64,000 bases of DNA from Paucilactobacillus suebicus DSM 5007 = KCTC 3549. Its GTDB lineage: Bacteria; Bacillota; Bacilli; Lactobacillales; Lactobacillaceae. This document shows, one piece after another, positions 37,542-46,432 of the stretch. The notes under the pieces are model-generated. The model was given only the letters and a program-made list of their open reading frames with translations, searched no databases and was not told the origin of the DNA. Numbering within the stretch: position 1 is the first letter of the stretch; the number at the start of each line of letters is the position of its first letter. The stretch lies in NCBI RefSeq assembly GCF_001434475.1, contig NZ_AZGF01000004.1:1-64000 (forward strand). The letters are read 5' to 3'. The position numbers and the translations under genes are program-made.

Positions 37542-38189
37542 ATGTATATTGTCAAATCGCGGGAACGTTTGATAAATATCGGCTTAGCTACTGTACTATT
37601 GCTGATATTGGTGTGGTTATTGTGTCATAAATCAGCCACCATCGTTTTACTAAATGAAGTCTGTCGCCAAATAATATTGAAATTCATAGAAATTCCACAT
37701 GTTTTGGGAATATTAATTGGGGTATTGTCAGCTCCGCTCACGTGTAGTTTGTATATCATTGGCTTGTGGTTTGTCCTCTGGGGTAAAAAGCACAAGATGA
37801 TTGTAGCGTGGGTACTGATGATGTTTTTTATAGGGCAGATTGGACTGAAAATTATTTCGCTGATGTTGCATCTGATCATACACGGTCACGCAGCCTTTGC
37901 GTTTTTAAATGGGACAGTTTTCAGCATTATATTACTTGTTTATGCGGTATATGTTGCGGTAATTCCATTGATTCGCCGATCAACAGGGTGGATCTTAATG
38001 TTAGTGTTGTTCTGTTTTGCGATGCTCACAATTGTGATAGTAATGCAAAAAGCGCAAGTTGGATTAATGGATACAATTGCGACACTGATGTTAGGATATA
38101 TCTGGGTGCAAATAAGTGAGGCAGCTTATTTGCGCTGGTTTATCAATTGGCAGGATCGAAGAATTTTTCGCCATTCAGATTTTAATTAA
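37542..38189 (+). CDS. PAP2-like membrane protein, apparently degenerate
   Basis: 215 residues with six hydrophobic segments and the size of a type-2 phosphatidic acid phosphatase (undecaprenyl pyrophosphatase-like). 'GLKIISLMLHLIIHGHAAFAFLNGT' stands where PAP2 enzymes have K-x6-RP and SGHA. The Arg-Pro is missing and the Ser is His. The later SR-x5-H block is not recognisable ('VGLMDTIATLMLGYIW' remains). It is probably not catalytic or is a distant relative. It lies 21 nt before the L,D-transpeptidase start, perhaps in one operon. Confidence 0.5.
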   Translation: MYIVKSRERLINIGLATVLLLILVWLLCHKSATIVLLNEVCRQIILKFIEIPHVLGILIGVLSAPLTCSLYIIGLWFVLWGKKHKMIVAWVLMMFFIGQIGLKIISLMLHLIIHGHAAFAFLNGTVFSIILLVYAVYVAVIPLIRRSTGWILMLVLFCFAMLTIVIVMQKAQVGLMDTIATLMLGYIWVQISEAAYLRWFINWQDRRIFRHSDFN

Positions 38190-38210
38190 AATGTGAGGGG
38201 CAAAGAGAAA

Positions 38211-38840
38211 TTGTTTAAACATATCAAAGCACGATACAAAATAATTATTAGTTGTGTGTTAATTGCACTGATTGCCGTCAGCGGTTATCTGATGATGGCA
38301 GGAGCTAGTGCGTCTAGTAACACTAGTAGTGCAGCTTCCAGTAGCAGTGAGTCTAGTGCCACATCGAACAATAGTTCAAGCAAGGAAAGTAAGACAGTTG
38401 ATTGGACTAAATCTTCTGAGACAAAAGCTTATCCAGACTTGGATAAGTATCCTAAAGCGTGGCTGGATGTTAACATCGAAAAACAGCGTGTTTACATCCG
38501 CGATGGTGCAGATCATAACAAGATTTTATACACGATGTATTGCTCAACTGGCAAGAATAATTCGACACCACGAGGAACTTACCATATCCAAGCAGAACGC
38601 GGAACCCATTTCTACAACGCAAGTGAAAAAGAAGGGGCTAATTACTACGTATCGTGGAAAAATCATGGCGAGTATTTATTCCACACGGTGCCTGTAGATG
38701 CTAACGGTAACTATAAAAAGTCGGTAGCAGATAATATCGGTAAAAAGGCGTCATCACATGGTTGCGTGCAGTTAACGATTCCAGACGCCAAGTGGGTCTA
38801 TGAGAATGTGCCAGAGGGTATGAAGGTAGTGGTGCACTAA
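38211..38840 (+). CDS. L,D-transpeptidase (YkuD domain), secreted/anchored
   Basis: 209 residues. One N-terminal hydrophobic helix (about 8-28) is followed by a Ser/Asn-rich linker (about 30-70) and a YkuD domain from 'YPKAWLDVNIEKQRVYIRD'. The catalytic motif HGEYLFH...SHGCVQL, with the nucleophile Cys, is complete. It cross-links peptidoglycan or anchors proteins. TTG 38211 is preferred (AGGGG 10 nt upstream); GTG 38193 overlaps that site. The Ser-rich linker fits wall passage. Confidence 0.88.
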   Translation: MFKHIKARYKIIISCVLIALIAVSGYLMMAGASASSNTSSAASSSSESSATSNNSSSKESKTVDWTKSSETKAYPDLDKYPKAWLDVNIEKQRVYIRDGADHNKILYTMYCSTGKNNSTPRGTYHIQAERGTHFYNASEKEGANYYVSWKNHGEYLFHTVPVDANGNYKKSVADNIGKKASSHGCVQLTIPDAKWVYENVPEGMKVVVH

Positions 38841-38960
38841 AAATAATTATGAAAGAAGCCGATTAGTTCATGAGCATTAACATAACAATCAAAATTATCT
38901 CGGTTTTGGGGATGAATTTGATTGTTGGGTAAGTGTAGTGAGCTGGCTTTTGGAGCACGA
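38832..38960 (+). repeat. Hairpin element 10 (after the L,D-transpeptidase), diverged
   Basis: The closest relative is element 19: both contain CCGATTAGTTCATGAGCATTAAC. Arms AAGCC/GGCTT and GTGC/GCAC remain, with AACAATCAAAATT against AATTTGATTGTT inside. The CACG end is kept (GAGCACGAC), but the GTTTCAG tail is lost. Confidence 0.7.
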
Positions 38961-38991
38961 CTAGACTAGTCGATTTGGTAGTATGGTTTAT

Positions 38992-39028
38992 AAAAAGAGT
39001 TGAGGATTTGATTTTCCTCAACTCTTTA
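38992..39028 (+). terminator. Terminator between ldt and nucleoside hydrolase genes
   Basis: AAAGAGTTGAGGA / TTCCTCAACTCTTT with a short loop, A-rich on one side and T-rich on the other, so probably bidirectional. Confidence 0.75.
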
Positions 39029-39043
39029 ATATTTTATAGACTA

Positions 39044-39069
39044 AATGTGTTTCAGGTCCACGCTCTGAT
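39044..39069 (-). repeat. Collapsed hairpin element remnant
   Basis: AATGTGTTTCAGGTCCACGCTCTGATC resembles the two ends of a family member joined with the interior missing (CGTGTT-like and CACGCTCT-like ends). It abuts element 11 through the shared spacer GATCTGAAACGTG. Confidence 0.4.
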
Positions 39070-39071
39070 CT

Positions 39072-39197
39072 GAAACGTGTTCCAGAACACTGAGACTCAA
39101 CGTATAAGATAAAAGCGAGAATCAATTGTCAAAGTGCGACAATCAATCCTCGTTTTTTTCTTATACACCAGTCTCAAAGCGTGTTCCTCCACACTCT
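39072..39197 (-). repeat. Long hairpin element 11
   Basis: Minus orientation, AAACGTG ... CACTCT. Arms GAGACT/AGTCTC, GTATAAGA/TCTTATAC, and the apex GATTGTCGCACTTTGACAATT on the minus strand. About 90 % identical to element 12, to which it is joined in tandem. Confidence 0.88.
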
Positions 39198-39202
39198 GAT
39201 CT

Positions 39203-39328
39203 GAAACGTGTTGCAGAGCACTGAGACTTAACGTATAAGATAAAAGCGAGAATCAATTGTCAAAGTGCGACAATCAATCCTCCTTTTATTCTTATACACC
39301 AGTCTCAAAACGTGCTCTTCCACACTCT
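39203..39328 (-). repeat. Long hairpin element 12 (after the nucleoside hydrolase gene)
   Basis: Tandem copy of element 11. Its CACACTCT end is 4 nt from the nucleoside hydrolase stop (TAA-GATC-AGAGTG on the minus strand). The differences from element 11 (for example AGAGCAC against AGAACAC) lie mainly in the outer stem. Confidence 0.88.
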
Positions 39329-39332
39329 GATC

Positions 39333-40292
39333 TTAATGTTTTACAAACAATCCTGTTAAGTAATTCATGAATGTATCAAGATAACGTTGCTTATCAACGT
39401 TGACCGCGATTTTTACGTTCGTTGTTGGGTCGTTCAGACGGGCGTTGTCACCGACTGTTCGTCCGTAGTTATCTTTGTCATGCAGGACCTGCATGTTCAA
39501 GTCAATCGTTTGAACGAATGATGGATCCAGTGCCACACCAACTGCTAGTGGATCGTGTAGAGCACATCCATTTTTGTCGATGTCCAATTTGTAATACGCG
39601 TCAATGTAAAAGTCGGTAATGTCGGCATAATTTTTGCCGGCATCAGTACCTAAGTTACGCCAAACAGTGGTTTCAGCCTTTGTTAACAGTGTGCGTAGAG
39701 TAACATCGAGGCCAACCATTGTAATATTTAAGTTGCTGCGCATTACGCGATCAGCAGCTTCAGCGTCTTGGTTAATATTTGCTTCAGCATCTGGCGTAAC
39801 ATTTCCTTCAACGGTTAAAGCACCACCCATGAATGTAACATTACCAATTAAATCGGCAATCTCCGGATCTTTGGTTAGTGCTGCGTCAAGGTTAGTCATA
39901 GGACCAGTTGGTACGAAGATCAAATCTTTGCTATATTTATGAGCTGACTCAATCAGAAAATCAACTGCTGATTGAGTTTCAATTGGGCGTTTTGCCTTTG
40001 GTAAATCAACTTCTCCAATACCGTTGTTACCATGAATGTCCTTGCTGACCTGCATTACGTCAAAATGATCAGTTGTGCTTGAGTGGCTTGCTCCTAAGAA
40101 CACTGGAACATCAGTTGCACCCAATAATTCCAACAACTTTAAACTGTTTTCACCGGCCTGTTCAACCAGACAGTTACCATATGAACTTACAATTCCGATT
40201 AAATCAACATCGGGTGCTGCTAGCGAGTATGCGATCGCCAGTGCGTCATCAACACCTGTATCGAGATCTAGAATCATCTTTTTTGTTGCCAT
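39333..40292 (-). CDS. Nucleoside hydrolase (inosine-uridine preferring type)
   Basis: 319 residues; splits ribonucleosides to base and ribose for salvage. The Ca2+-binding start 'MILDLDTGVDDALAIAYSL' (D-x-D-x-G-x-D-D) is intact, as are 'FVPTGPMTNLDAAL', 'MGGAL' and the late 'CALHDPLAVG' with the His-Asp pair. ATG 40292 follows GGAGG; the open frame extends 24 codons further without a ribosome site. No transporter is adjacent. Confidence 0.92.
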   Translation of the reverse strand: MATKKMILDLDTGVDDALAIAYSLAAPDVDLIGIVSSYGNCLVEQAGENSLKLLELLGATDVPVFLGASHSSTTDHFDVMQVSKDIHGNNGIGEVDLPKAKRPIETQSAVDFLIESAHKYSKDLIFVPTGPMTNLDAALTKDPEIADLIGNVTFMGGALTVEGNVTPDAEANINQDAEAADRVMRSNLNITMVGLDVTLRTLLTKAETTVWRNLGTDAGKNYADITDFYIDAYYKLDIDKNGCALHDPLAVGVALDPSFVQTIDLNMQVLHDKDNYGRTVGDNARLNDPTTNVKIAVNVDKQRYLDTFMNYLTGLFVKH

Positions 40293-40458
40293 AAAATACC
40301 TCCAATTGGCTTTGTAAGCCTTTTCTGTACTCTTAATAATAGCTAACTTTGTGTGAAAAGACAAACAAAAAGTTAAGTTAACTATCTAATCTAAACTTGT
40401 TATAATAATTCTAATGGACATTTAATTTTAAATTCCGAGAGATGAAAGGTGAAAAGTG

Positions 40459-41454
40459 ATGGAAGACTTTTACGATGTAACAATTGTCGGCGGTGGCCCA
40501 GCTGGAATGTTTGCAGCTTTTTATGCCGGCTTACGAGAATTAAAGGCGCAACTAATTGAAAGCCTGCCACAACTGGGAGGCCAGGTTAGTGCTTTATACC
40601 CTGAAAAAGAAATCTTAGATGTTGCTGGTTTTGCTAGCGTGACAGGACAAAACTTGGTTGATCAGTTGGAGCAACAAATGACTCAAGCACCAGTTGATCA
40701 GCGTCTAGAAGAAACAGTAGAAGACGTTATTAAAATTGATGGTGGATTTAAAATTGTAACTAATAAATCAACGACGTATTCAAAGACGGTGATTATTGCC
40801 TTAGGGAATGGTGCATTTTCACCGCGTAGATTAGCAATTGACAGTGCTGAACAATTTGAGGGCAAAAAATTGTTCTATGCGGTGAAACATCGTGATGACT
40901 TTCGTGATCAAAGAGTATTGATTGCTGGTGGTGGAGATTCCGCCATTGATATGGCATTAATGCTGGAACCTGTAGCCAAAGAAGTTCACTTAATGCACCG
41001 ACGAGAGAAATTCCGTGGTCTTGAACATGAAGTAACGAAACTAAAACAATCTAGCGTTGCACTAGAATTGCCATACTTGCTTAAAGACATTGAAGAAAAT
41101 GACGACCAATCACTGCATTTAACGATGAAGAAGATGCGTTCGGATGATGAAAAAGAACTTGATGTAGATGATGTGATCGTAAACTATGGCTTTACGTCGG
41201 ACAACAAGGCATTGACGAGTTGGTCGCTGGATCTAGAACAGGAACGCCACGATATCGTGGTAAAAAATAATATGCAGACGAGTGTACCAGGTGTTTATGC
41301 GATTGGTGATGGCATCAATTATGATGGCAAGATAAAATTGATTGCGTCGGCTTTTGGAGAGGCACCAACGGCGATTAGTGCGGTATCAAAGCAGTTGTAC
41401 CCAGATAGGCACGCACCAGTGCACAGCACTTCGTTGGCTTCACGAAAAAAGTAA
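40459..41454 (+). CDS. Ferredoxin/flavodoxin-NADP+ reductase, thioredoxin-reductase-like
   Basis: 331 residues. FAD motif 'DVTIVGGGPAGMFAAFYAGLRE' and NADPH motif 'RVLIAGGGDSAIDMALML'. The CxxC redox centre of thioredoxin reductase is absent, as in the YumC/FNR2 group. C-terminal 'GVYAIGDGINYDGKIKLIASAFGEAPTAI' holds the FAD. ATG 40459 has AAAGGTG about 9 nt upstream; the preceding GTG 40456 is too close. Confidence 0.9.
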   Translation: MEDFYDVTIVGGGPAGMFAAFYAGLRELKAQLIESLPQLGGQVSALYPEKEILDVAGFASVTGQNLVDQLEQQMTQAPVDQRLEETVEDVIKIDGGFKIVTNKSTTYSKTVIIALGNGAFSPRRLAIDSAEQFEGKKLFYAVKHRDDFRDQRVLIAGGGDSAIDMALMLEPVAKEVHLMHRREKFRGLEHEVTKLKQSSVALELPYLLKDIEENDDQSLHLTMKKMRSDDEKELDVDDVIVNYGFTSDNKALTSWSLDLEQERHDIVVKNNMQTSVPGVYAIGDGINYDGKIKLIASAFGEAPTAISAVSKQLYPDRHAPVHSTSLASRKK

Positions 41455-41458
41455 GAAC

Positions 41459-41582
41459 AGAGTGATGCAAGAGACGGGTTGTGACGTCTTAAATAAGCCG
41501 GAAGATTGGGAACCCTGAACTTGGGTTCATAATCTTCCGGCTTATTTAATGTGGATCAGTCTCTTGCATCACGTTTCAGCAA
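41459..41582 (+). repeat. Long hairpin element 13 (after ferredoxin reductase)
   Basis: AGAGTG 5 nt after the TAA stop. The outer arm GTGATGCAAGAGAC (41462-41475) is perfectly paired (14 bp) with 41559-41572, with the tail GTTTCAGCAA. The inner arm TTAAATAAGCCGGAAGATT pairs with AATCTTCCGGCTTATTTAA, with apex GGGAACCC/GGGTTC. One of the most regular copies. Confidence 0.92.
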
Positions 41583-41706
41583 GTTTGTGTAAAAGTGTTG
41601 AGTAGCGAGGTTATTCAATAAATCCTATATGATCAAGTATTTGTGACACGATTGCACAAAAATCAGTAACAAACATGATCCCTGATCACAACATACTAAA
41701 CTTGAC

Positions 41707-41815
41707 AAAACGTGTTTTCCAAAACCGCTCCACATCAAATAAACGAAGGCAGATGCAATCCCTAAAGTTCAGGAATCGTGTTTGCCTTTGCTTATTTGAA
41801 ATGGAGCAACCTTTC
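41707..41815 (-). repeat. Hairpin element 14, eroded
   Basis: Minus orientation. The AAAACGTG end is present. Inner arms GCTCC-acat-CAAATAA / TTATTTG-aaat-GGAGC and AAGGCA/TGCCTT survive, but the CACTCT end is lost. It lies behind element 15 relative to the LTA synthase gene. Sequence 41583-41706 shows nothing recognisable. Confidence 0.7.
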
Positions 41816-41836
41816 TTAAAATATTCTGATGATGCT

Positions 41837-41962
41837 AAAACGTGTAAAAAAGCACAGATGCTCATGATACAACAAAGAAGCTGGATAATCGCTCAAAGGG
41901 CGAGCAATTATCCAGCTTCTTCGTTGTATCAACAGCATCTAAACGTGCTTTTTTACACTCTA
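41837..41962 (-). repeat. Long stop-codon hairpin element 15 (after LTA synthase)
   Basis: Minus orientation. The TAG stop (41960-41962) starts TAGAGTG. The outer arm GTGTAAAAAAGCAC is paired with GTGCTTTTTTACAC, then AGATGCT/AGCATCT, TGATACAAC/GTTGTATCA and GAAGCTGGATAATCGC/GCAATTATCCAGCTTC. Confidence 0.92.
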
Positions 41963-44092
41963 ATTCTTATTATCATCCGGGTTAGTAATCTTAATCCGGT
42001 TTGAATCCGTTGATGAGTGATTCAACTCTGGAGCATCCGTTGAGTATTCACTCACAGTACTCTGGTTGCCATTTTCAGAGTACAAACTCGTTGATTTACC
42101 TTTCAATTGATCTTCAATTTTAATCTCTTTATCGAGGCCATTTGAGTAATTGTACTTCGAAGCGTTGATCGATTTGAAGCCTTTTGGATGGTAGAAACGG
42201 AGTAAGTTTTTAGTGTTTAATGAATCAGACAAACTAAGTTCCTTGTTGACTTTGTTACCATCTTTTTTAATTTGTGTCTGCTGTTTCTTGTCAAGCTTGG
42301 CCTTCTTACCAGTCTTGTTATTGTAAACCACCCCAGATAAGCTAGTGTAGGTCGGAGTTACAAAATCTTGGTTTCTAAATGCCACCACTTGATCGTGTTG
42401 ACTAGAGAAGAGGTCCGTTCCGAATTGGATATAGCGCTTCGAGCTGACACCAAGCAAATGCATTAGAGTTGGCAATACGTCAATTTCACCACCATAGGTG
42501 TTAATAATGTGACCATGGTTGCCGGAGTTGGGGATGAGGAACATTAGTGGGACACGCTGCAATTGTGCATCGTCAAAATCGTTCCACTTGTCAGAATTTA
42601 TGCCAAGCACAGGTGCCAACTTTTTGTTTTCAGAATCCGAAATTCCATAATGATCACCATAAATTACGAAGATCGATTTGTTGTATAGACCGGTTTTCTT
42701 CAAGTAGGTGAAAAATTCTTTCAACGACTGATCAAGGTAATGAGCAGTTACAAAGTAATTATCAACAGATTTGTCACCCGTGTCGACAGTCTTAAAGTTA
42801 GGATCTTCATCTTCGGAATCCAAATCATAAGGGAAATGGTTCGTGACGGTAATATACTTAGCGTAGAATGGTTGTTGCAACTGTTCCAGATACTTGATTG
42901 AGTCGTTAAACAGCAGCTTATCTTTTAGACCATAACCGGTTGATTTATCTCCAGAAGTATCATAGTAACTGGCGTCAAAGAAGTACTGATACCCCATGTT
43001 TTTATACACGTTGTTGCGATTCCAGAAGCTGGTAACGTTACCATGGAAGACAGCGCTCGTATAACCTGCACGCTGATTTAAGATGGCAGGGGCGGCCTGG
43101 AACGTGTTGTCACTACCTAGAGTGGCGAATAATGATCCTTGAGACAGTCCATAAGTACTAGTTTCCAGCATATTTTCAGCATCGCTAGTTTTTCCCTGAC
43201 CGACTTGGTGGAAGAAGTTATCAAATGCATATGTGTTATTACCGTGGTAGATTGAATTTAAGAATGGCGTGACTTCTTTGCCGTTTACTTTTTTATCAAT
43301 CAAAAATTGCTGGAAACTCTCCAAGTGAATCACAAAGACGTTTCGTCCCCGGGCAATACCATACATGCTCTTGTTGGGTGCCGCGTAGTGAGCATCAGTA
43401 AACTTCTTGACGTCCTTAAGCTCAGATTTAGTAGCGGGCTTACGAACGTTACTAGTGTGCTGTGATTTAATGCCATCATATGCAGTAAATGCATCAATAC
43501 CCAAATATTTGACGATGTATGTTCGATCAAAAGTTCTAGACAGTAGTTGTGGCCGATCCATTTCACCTAAAGATAGGTTTACCCCAAATAAAACAATTGC
43601 CATTGAGCTAATGGCAAACGCCATTCGATGATTGATGCTGCGTGGATCAAATTTAATTTTACGAAACAGCATCAATAAAAGGATGATTACAATATCAATC
43701 CAGTACAGAACATCGTGAACGTTGGTCAGTGCCAGTGAACTGCCGCTGAGACCTTGGTCAACCTTTGAATATCCGGTCATCGTTGCAACGGTCATGAAGT
43801 CGGTGAATTCACGAAAATAAATCACGTTAAGATACAGTAATACTGTGTTACCAATATCGATGGCCATTAGGACTGGGTAAAAGAAACGTGACCGTTTGAA
43901 GTAAAACGCTAATCCAAATAGAAAAATAGTTGTCGCAAATGGATTAATTAATAAAATAAAGTATTGGAAAAATCCTTCCGCACCTAATCGAAAATCAACG
44001 AAGTAGGCCAAAAGTGTTTTTAACCAAAAAAGAAAGACAAGAATGGTAAAAAAGCCCATTCTAGTGTCTTTCATCGCATTTAATTTATGCAT
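41960..44092 (-). CDS. LTA synthase family protein (LtaS-type sulfatase-fold enzyme)
   Basis: 710 residues. Five N-terminal membrane helices (to about 200) are followed by an extracellular alkaline-phosphatase-fold domain. Metal/active-site residues: Glu in 'VIHLESFQQF', catalytic Thr in 'GQGKTSDAE', 'FHGN' and 'IYGDHYGIS'. It polymerises glycerol phosphate from phosphatidylglycerol onto a lipid anchor. A tail of about 100 residues after the domain, rich in Lys, Asn and Ser, is longer than in the minimal enzyme. ATG 44092 follows GAGGAT; ATG 44074 is an alternative. Confidence 0.92.
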   Translation of the reverse strand: MHKLNAMKDTRMGFFTILVFLFWLKTLLAYFVDFRLGAEGFFQYFILLINPFATTIFLFGLAFYFKRSRFFYPVLMAIDIGNTVLLYLNVIYFREFTDFMTVATMTGYSKVDQGLSGSSLALTNVHDVLYWIDIVIILLLMLFRKIKFDPRSINHRMAFAISSMAIVLFGVNLSLGEMDRPQLLSRTFDRTYIVKYLGIDAFTAYDGIKSQHTSNVRKPATKSELKDVKKFTDAHYAAPNKSMYGIARGRNVFVIHLESFQQFLIDKKVNGKEVTPFLNSIYHGNNTYAFDNFFHQVGQGKTSDAENMLETSTYGLSQGSLFATLGSDNTFQAAPAILNQRAGYTSAVFHGNVTSFWNRNNVYKNMGYQYFFDASYYDTSGDKSTGYGLKDKLLFNDSIKYLEQLQQPFYAKYITVTNHFPYDLDSEDEDPNFKTVDTGDKSVDNYFVTAHYLDQSLKEFFTYLKKTGLYNKSIFVIYGDHYGISDSENKKLAPVLGINSDKWNDFDDAQLQRVPLMFLIPNSGNHGHIINTYGGEIDVLPTLMHLLGVSSKRYIQFGTDLFSSQHDQVVAFRNQDFVTPTYTSLSGVVYNNKTGKKAKLDKKQQTQIKKDGNKVNKELSLSDSLNTKNLLRFYHPKGFKSINASKYNYSNGLDKEIKIEDQLKGKSTSLYSENGNQSTVSEYSTDAPELNHSSTDSNRIKITNPDDNKN

Positions 44093-44329
44093 CTGGTTAA
44101 GATCCTCACATTCTCAAAATAAAATAAAAAAGCACTAAATCATCAATATTTTATCATACTTCTTGAAGAACCTGTTTCGATTGTGAAGGAATATATAATA
44201 AAAAGTTAAGTGTTTTAATTCGTTTTACCAGTAAAATTGACCAAATCTCAAAAAAATAATGGTGGATTATGATGACTTGCGGTAAGGTAAATGTGATGTG
44301 AGGTCCATAATGAAATTGGAGGGGTTACA

Positions 44330-44989
44330 TTGACACAATTAAACGTCTACGTTGTCCGCCACGGACAAACCTACTTTAATATATACAATAAATTACAGGG
44401 GTGGAGTAATTCTCCACTGACACAAAAGGGAATTGATGATGCAAAAAAAGCCGGTGCTAAGTTAGCATCGACCCATTTTGCGGCCGCTTATTGCAGTGAT
44501 ACGACTAGAGCACAGGATACAGCCAATATGATTTTAACTGCCAATCAAGCAGACTCCGTGAAGTCACCAATTGTTGCACCGTATTTTCGCGAGGAATTCT
44601 ACGGCTACTATGAAGGCACTAACATGGATGAAGCGTGGTACATGGCAGGTGCCCCACATGGATTAAACACATTTAAGGAGATTGTTGGTAAGTATTCGAT
44701 TGGTAAGGCTAAAGATTTTCTTAAAGATGCGGACCCGTTTCACGATGCTGAAAATAATGCGGAGTATTGGCAACGCCTTGATCAAGGATTTGCGCTGATT
44801 AGAGGTAATGACAGCTTAAAAGATGGTGATAACATTTTACTGATTAGTCATGGCAACACAGTGCTCAGTATGATGGAACGATTTGGTCAAGGTCAGTATG
44901 ATTTGACCGTGCGGCCAGCCAATGGCAGTGTTACCAAGATGAATCTAACTGATGATGATGTTACCGTAGAATATTATAATCGAACATAA
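44330..44989 (+). CDS. Histidine phosphatase superfamily protein
   Basis: 219 residues. The phosphoacceptor motif 'VYVVRHGQTYFNIYNKLQGWSNSPLT' is typical of phosphoglycerate-mutase-like phosphatases, with the second His in 'ILLISHGNTVLSMM' and Glu in 'FREEFYGYYEG'. It is a phosphatase of unknown substrate rather than glycolytic mutase (too short, lacking mutase elements). TTG start, 5 nt after GGAGGGG. Confidence 0.88.
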   Translation: MTQLNVYVVRHGQTYFNIYNKLQGWSNSPLTQKGIDDAKKAGAKLASTHFAAAYCSDTTRAQDTANMILTANQADSVKSPIVAPYFREEFYGYYEGTNMDEAWYMAGAPHGLNTFKEIVGKYSIGKAKDFLKDADPFHDAENNAEYWQRLDQGFALIRGNDSLKDGDNILLISHGNTVLSMMERFGQGQYDLTVRPANGSVTKMNLTDDDVTVEYYNRT

Positions 44990-44990
44990 T

Positions 44991-45872
44991 CTAGGAGAGC
45001 TGGTCTTCAATGACCGCTCTCTTATTTTCTAACCAAGGCGGCAATACGAGACTAGTACCAAGATCGTCAAGTTGCTCATCAATTGTGAAACCTGGTGAAG
45101 TGGTAGCCAGTTCCAGCCGGTTATTGCTGGGGTCTCTCAAGTAGATACTTTTAAACCAATGACGATCACGATAAATTTCAAGTTGCCAACCTTGTTGAAC
45201 TGTTTTTTGCCAATAGGCAAATAGTTCGTCTTCACTGTCAACTTGAAGTGCCAAATGATCAACACTTCCCCGCCCAAATCTGGTTCTCTTTGTAGGTTCA
45301 TTTGTTTGCACTAATTTAATGAATTGGTTATTATCAAGGTCTACTTTTTGGTCGTCAGTGTTCGTGCTAAGAAAATCATGGAAGAAAGTGGCACTGTTCA
45401 CGATGGCTGGTCCAGCCCAAGAAGTCCCAAGAATTTGGACAATTTGTTTGTCAGCTGGGACGAGCGATTGTGAATTGATTTGTTTTTCTGCCAACATAGC
45501 AGGACCTTCGGTTAATGTAATCGTAAACTGATCAGGATCATCAAAGGTCAGTAAGGAATTTGTTTGATGGAAGACAATGTCATTTTTTGTCAGCCAAGCT
45601 GCCCACCATTGAAAACTACCCCTTGGAATTTGCATGGTAACACTGTTAATGTAGTGATTACCATCTGTGCGCTTCCCAAGTAGAGGAACGATAAAAAATG
45701 TTAGAACCGTTCCTGGAGATCCGAGATAATCTCCGTAGAAGACGTGACGCATGCTCGGATTTTCTTGGTTGACTGTATTTTTAACGAGCCGTAATCCTAA
45801 GACCTTAGTATAAAAGTTCAAATTAGGCTTAAATTGACTGGCCAAAGTAGAAATATGGTGAATTTTCATCAT
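44991..45872 (-). CDS. Two-domain VOC (glyoxalase/ring-cleavage dioxygenase-like) protein
   Basis: 293 residues with two vicinal-oxygen-chelate modules, starting 'IHHISTLASQFKPNLNFYTKVLGLRLVKNTVNQ' and, near 150, 'PADKQIVQILGTSWAGPAIVN'. Metal-ligand candidates are His in 'KIHHIS', His in 'VDHLALQVDS' and Glu in 'NRLELATTSPGF'. Family members are annotated as ring-cleaving dioxygenases, but activity in lactobacilli is unproven. It converges with the phosphatase gene (1-nt gap). Confidence 0.82.
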   Translation of the reverse strand: MMKIHHISTLASQFKPNLNFYTKVLGLRLVKNTVNQENPSMRHVFYGDYLGSPGTVLTFFIVPLLGKRTDGNHYINSVTMQIPRGSFQWWAAWLTKNDIVFHQTNSLLTFDDPDQFTITLTEGPAMLAEKQINSQSLVPADKQIVQILGTSWAGPAIVNSATFFHDFLSTNTDDQKVDLDNNQFIKLVQTNEPTKRTRFGRGSVDHLALQVDSEDELFAYWQKTVQQGWQLEIYRDRHWFKSIYLRDPSNNRLELATTSPGFTIDEQLDDLGTSLVLPPWLENKRAVIEDQLS

Positions 45873-45987
45873 AATCGCTTCCCTTGTGTTAACGTTTTCC
45901 TAAGTATAATTTTCATCAATGATTTATGCACGAAATATGTTTCAGTTGATGATACAATGGTAGATGGAATAATTGAGGGGTGAAGGC

Positions 45988-46422
45988 GTGGAAATTAAGC
46001 AAACGGTTGGCAAACATGGACAAGTGTTTAATGACGCAATAGCGATTAGAATGGCTGTATTTGTTAAAGAACAGCAGGTACCAGAAGAGTTGGAAAAAGA
46101 CGACGGCGATGCGATTGCAACTCATTATGTTGGCTATGTTGGTGGACTGCCGGTTGTCACCCTTCGAATTATAAAAGAAGGCGTCCAGGTTCATGTTCAG
46201 CGTGTCGCAACTATTAAAAATTCTCGGCACCATGGCTACGCCGCTGAGCTGCTTAATGATGTGTTACACCAAATTAGTGCAGATGGAGAGGCAGAACTTG
46301 TATATTTAGGTGCGCAACTCACTGCCATAGGCTTTTATGAGACGTTGGGATTTGAAACCGTTGGACCGATCTTTTTAGATGCAGGTATTCAGCATAAAAG
46401 AATGGAACTTCGGCTAAAATAG
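45988..46422 (+). CDS. GNAT-family N-acetyltransferase
   Basis: 144 residues. 'AIAIRMAVFVKEQQVPEELEKDDGDAIATHYVGYV' is the ElaA/YjcF-like start and 'VQRVATIKNSRHHGYAAELLNDVL' the acetyl-CoA loop. The substrate is unknown. GTG 45988 lies 7 nt after GAGGGG; the in-frame TTG at 45973 overlaps that site. The MerR gene starts 10 nt after its stop. Confidence 0.82.
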   Translation: MEIKQTVGKHGQVFNDAIAIRMAVFVKEQQVPEELEKDDGDAIATHYVGYVGGLPVVTLRIIKEGVQVHVQRVATIKNSRHHGYAAELLNDVLHQISADGEAELVYLGAQLTAIGFYETLGFETVGPIFLDAGIQHKRMELRLK

Positions 46423-46432
46423 AGGAATAAAG

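Noticed and set aside
41675-42004. Plus-strand open frame of 109 codons
   Set aside because: It runs through hairpin elements 14 and 15 and into the 3' end of the LTA synthase gene, with no ribosome site and no protein-like composition.
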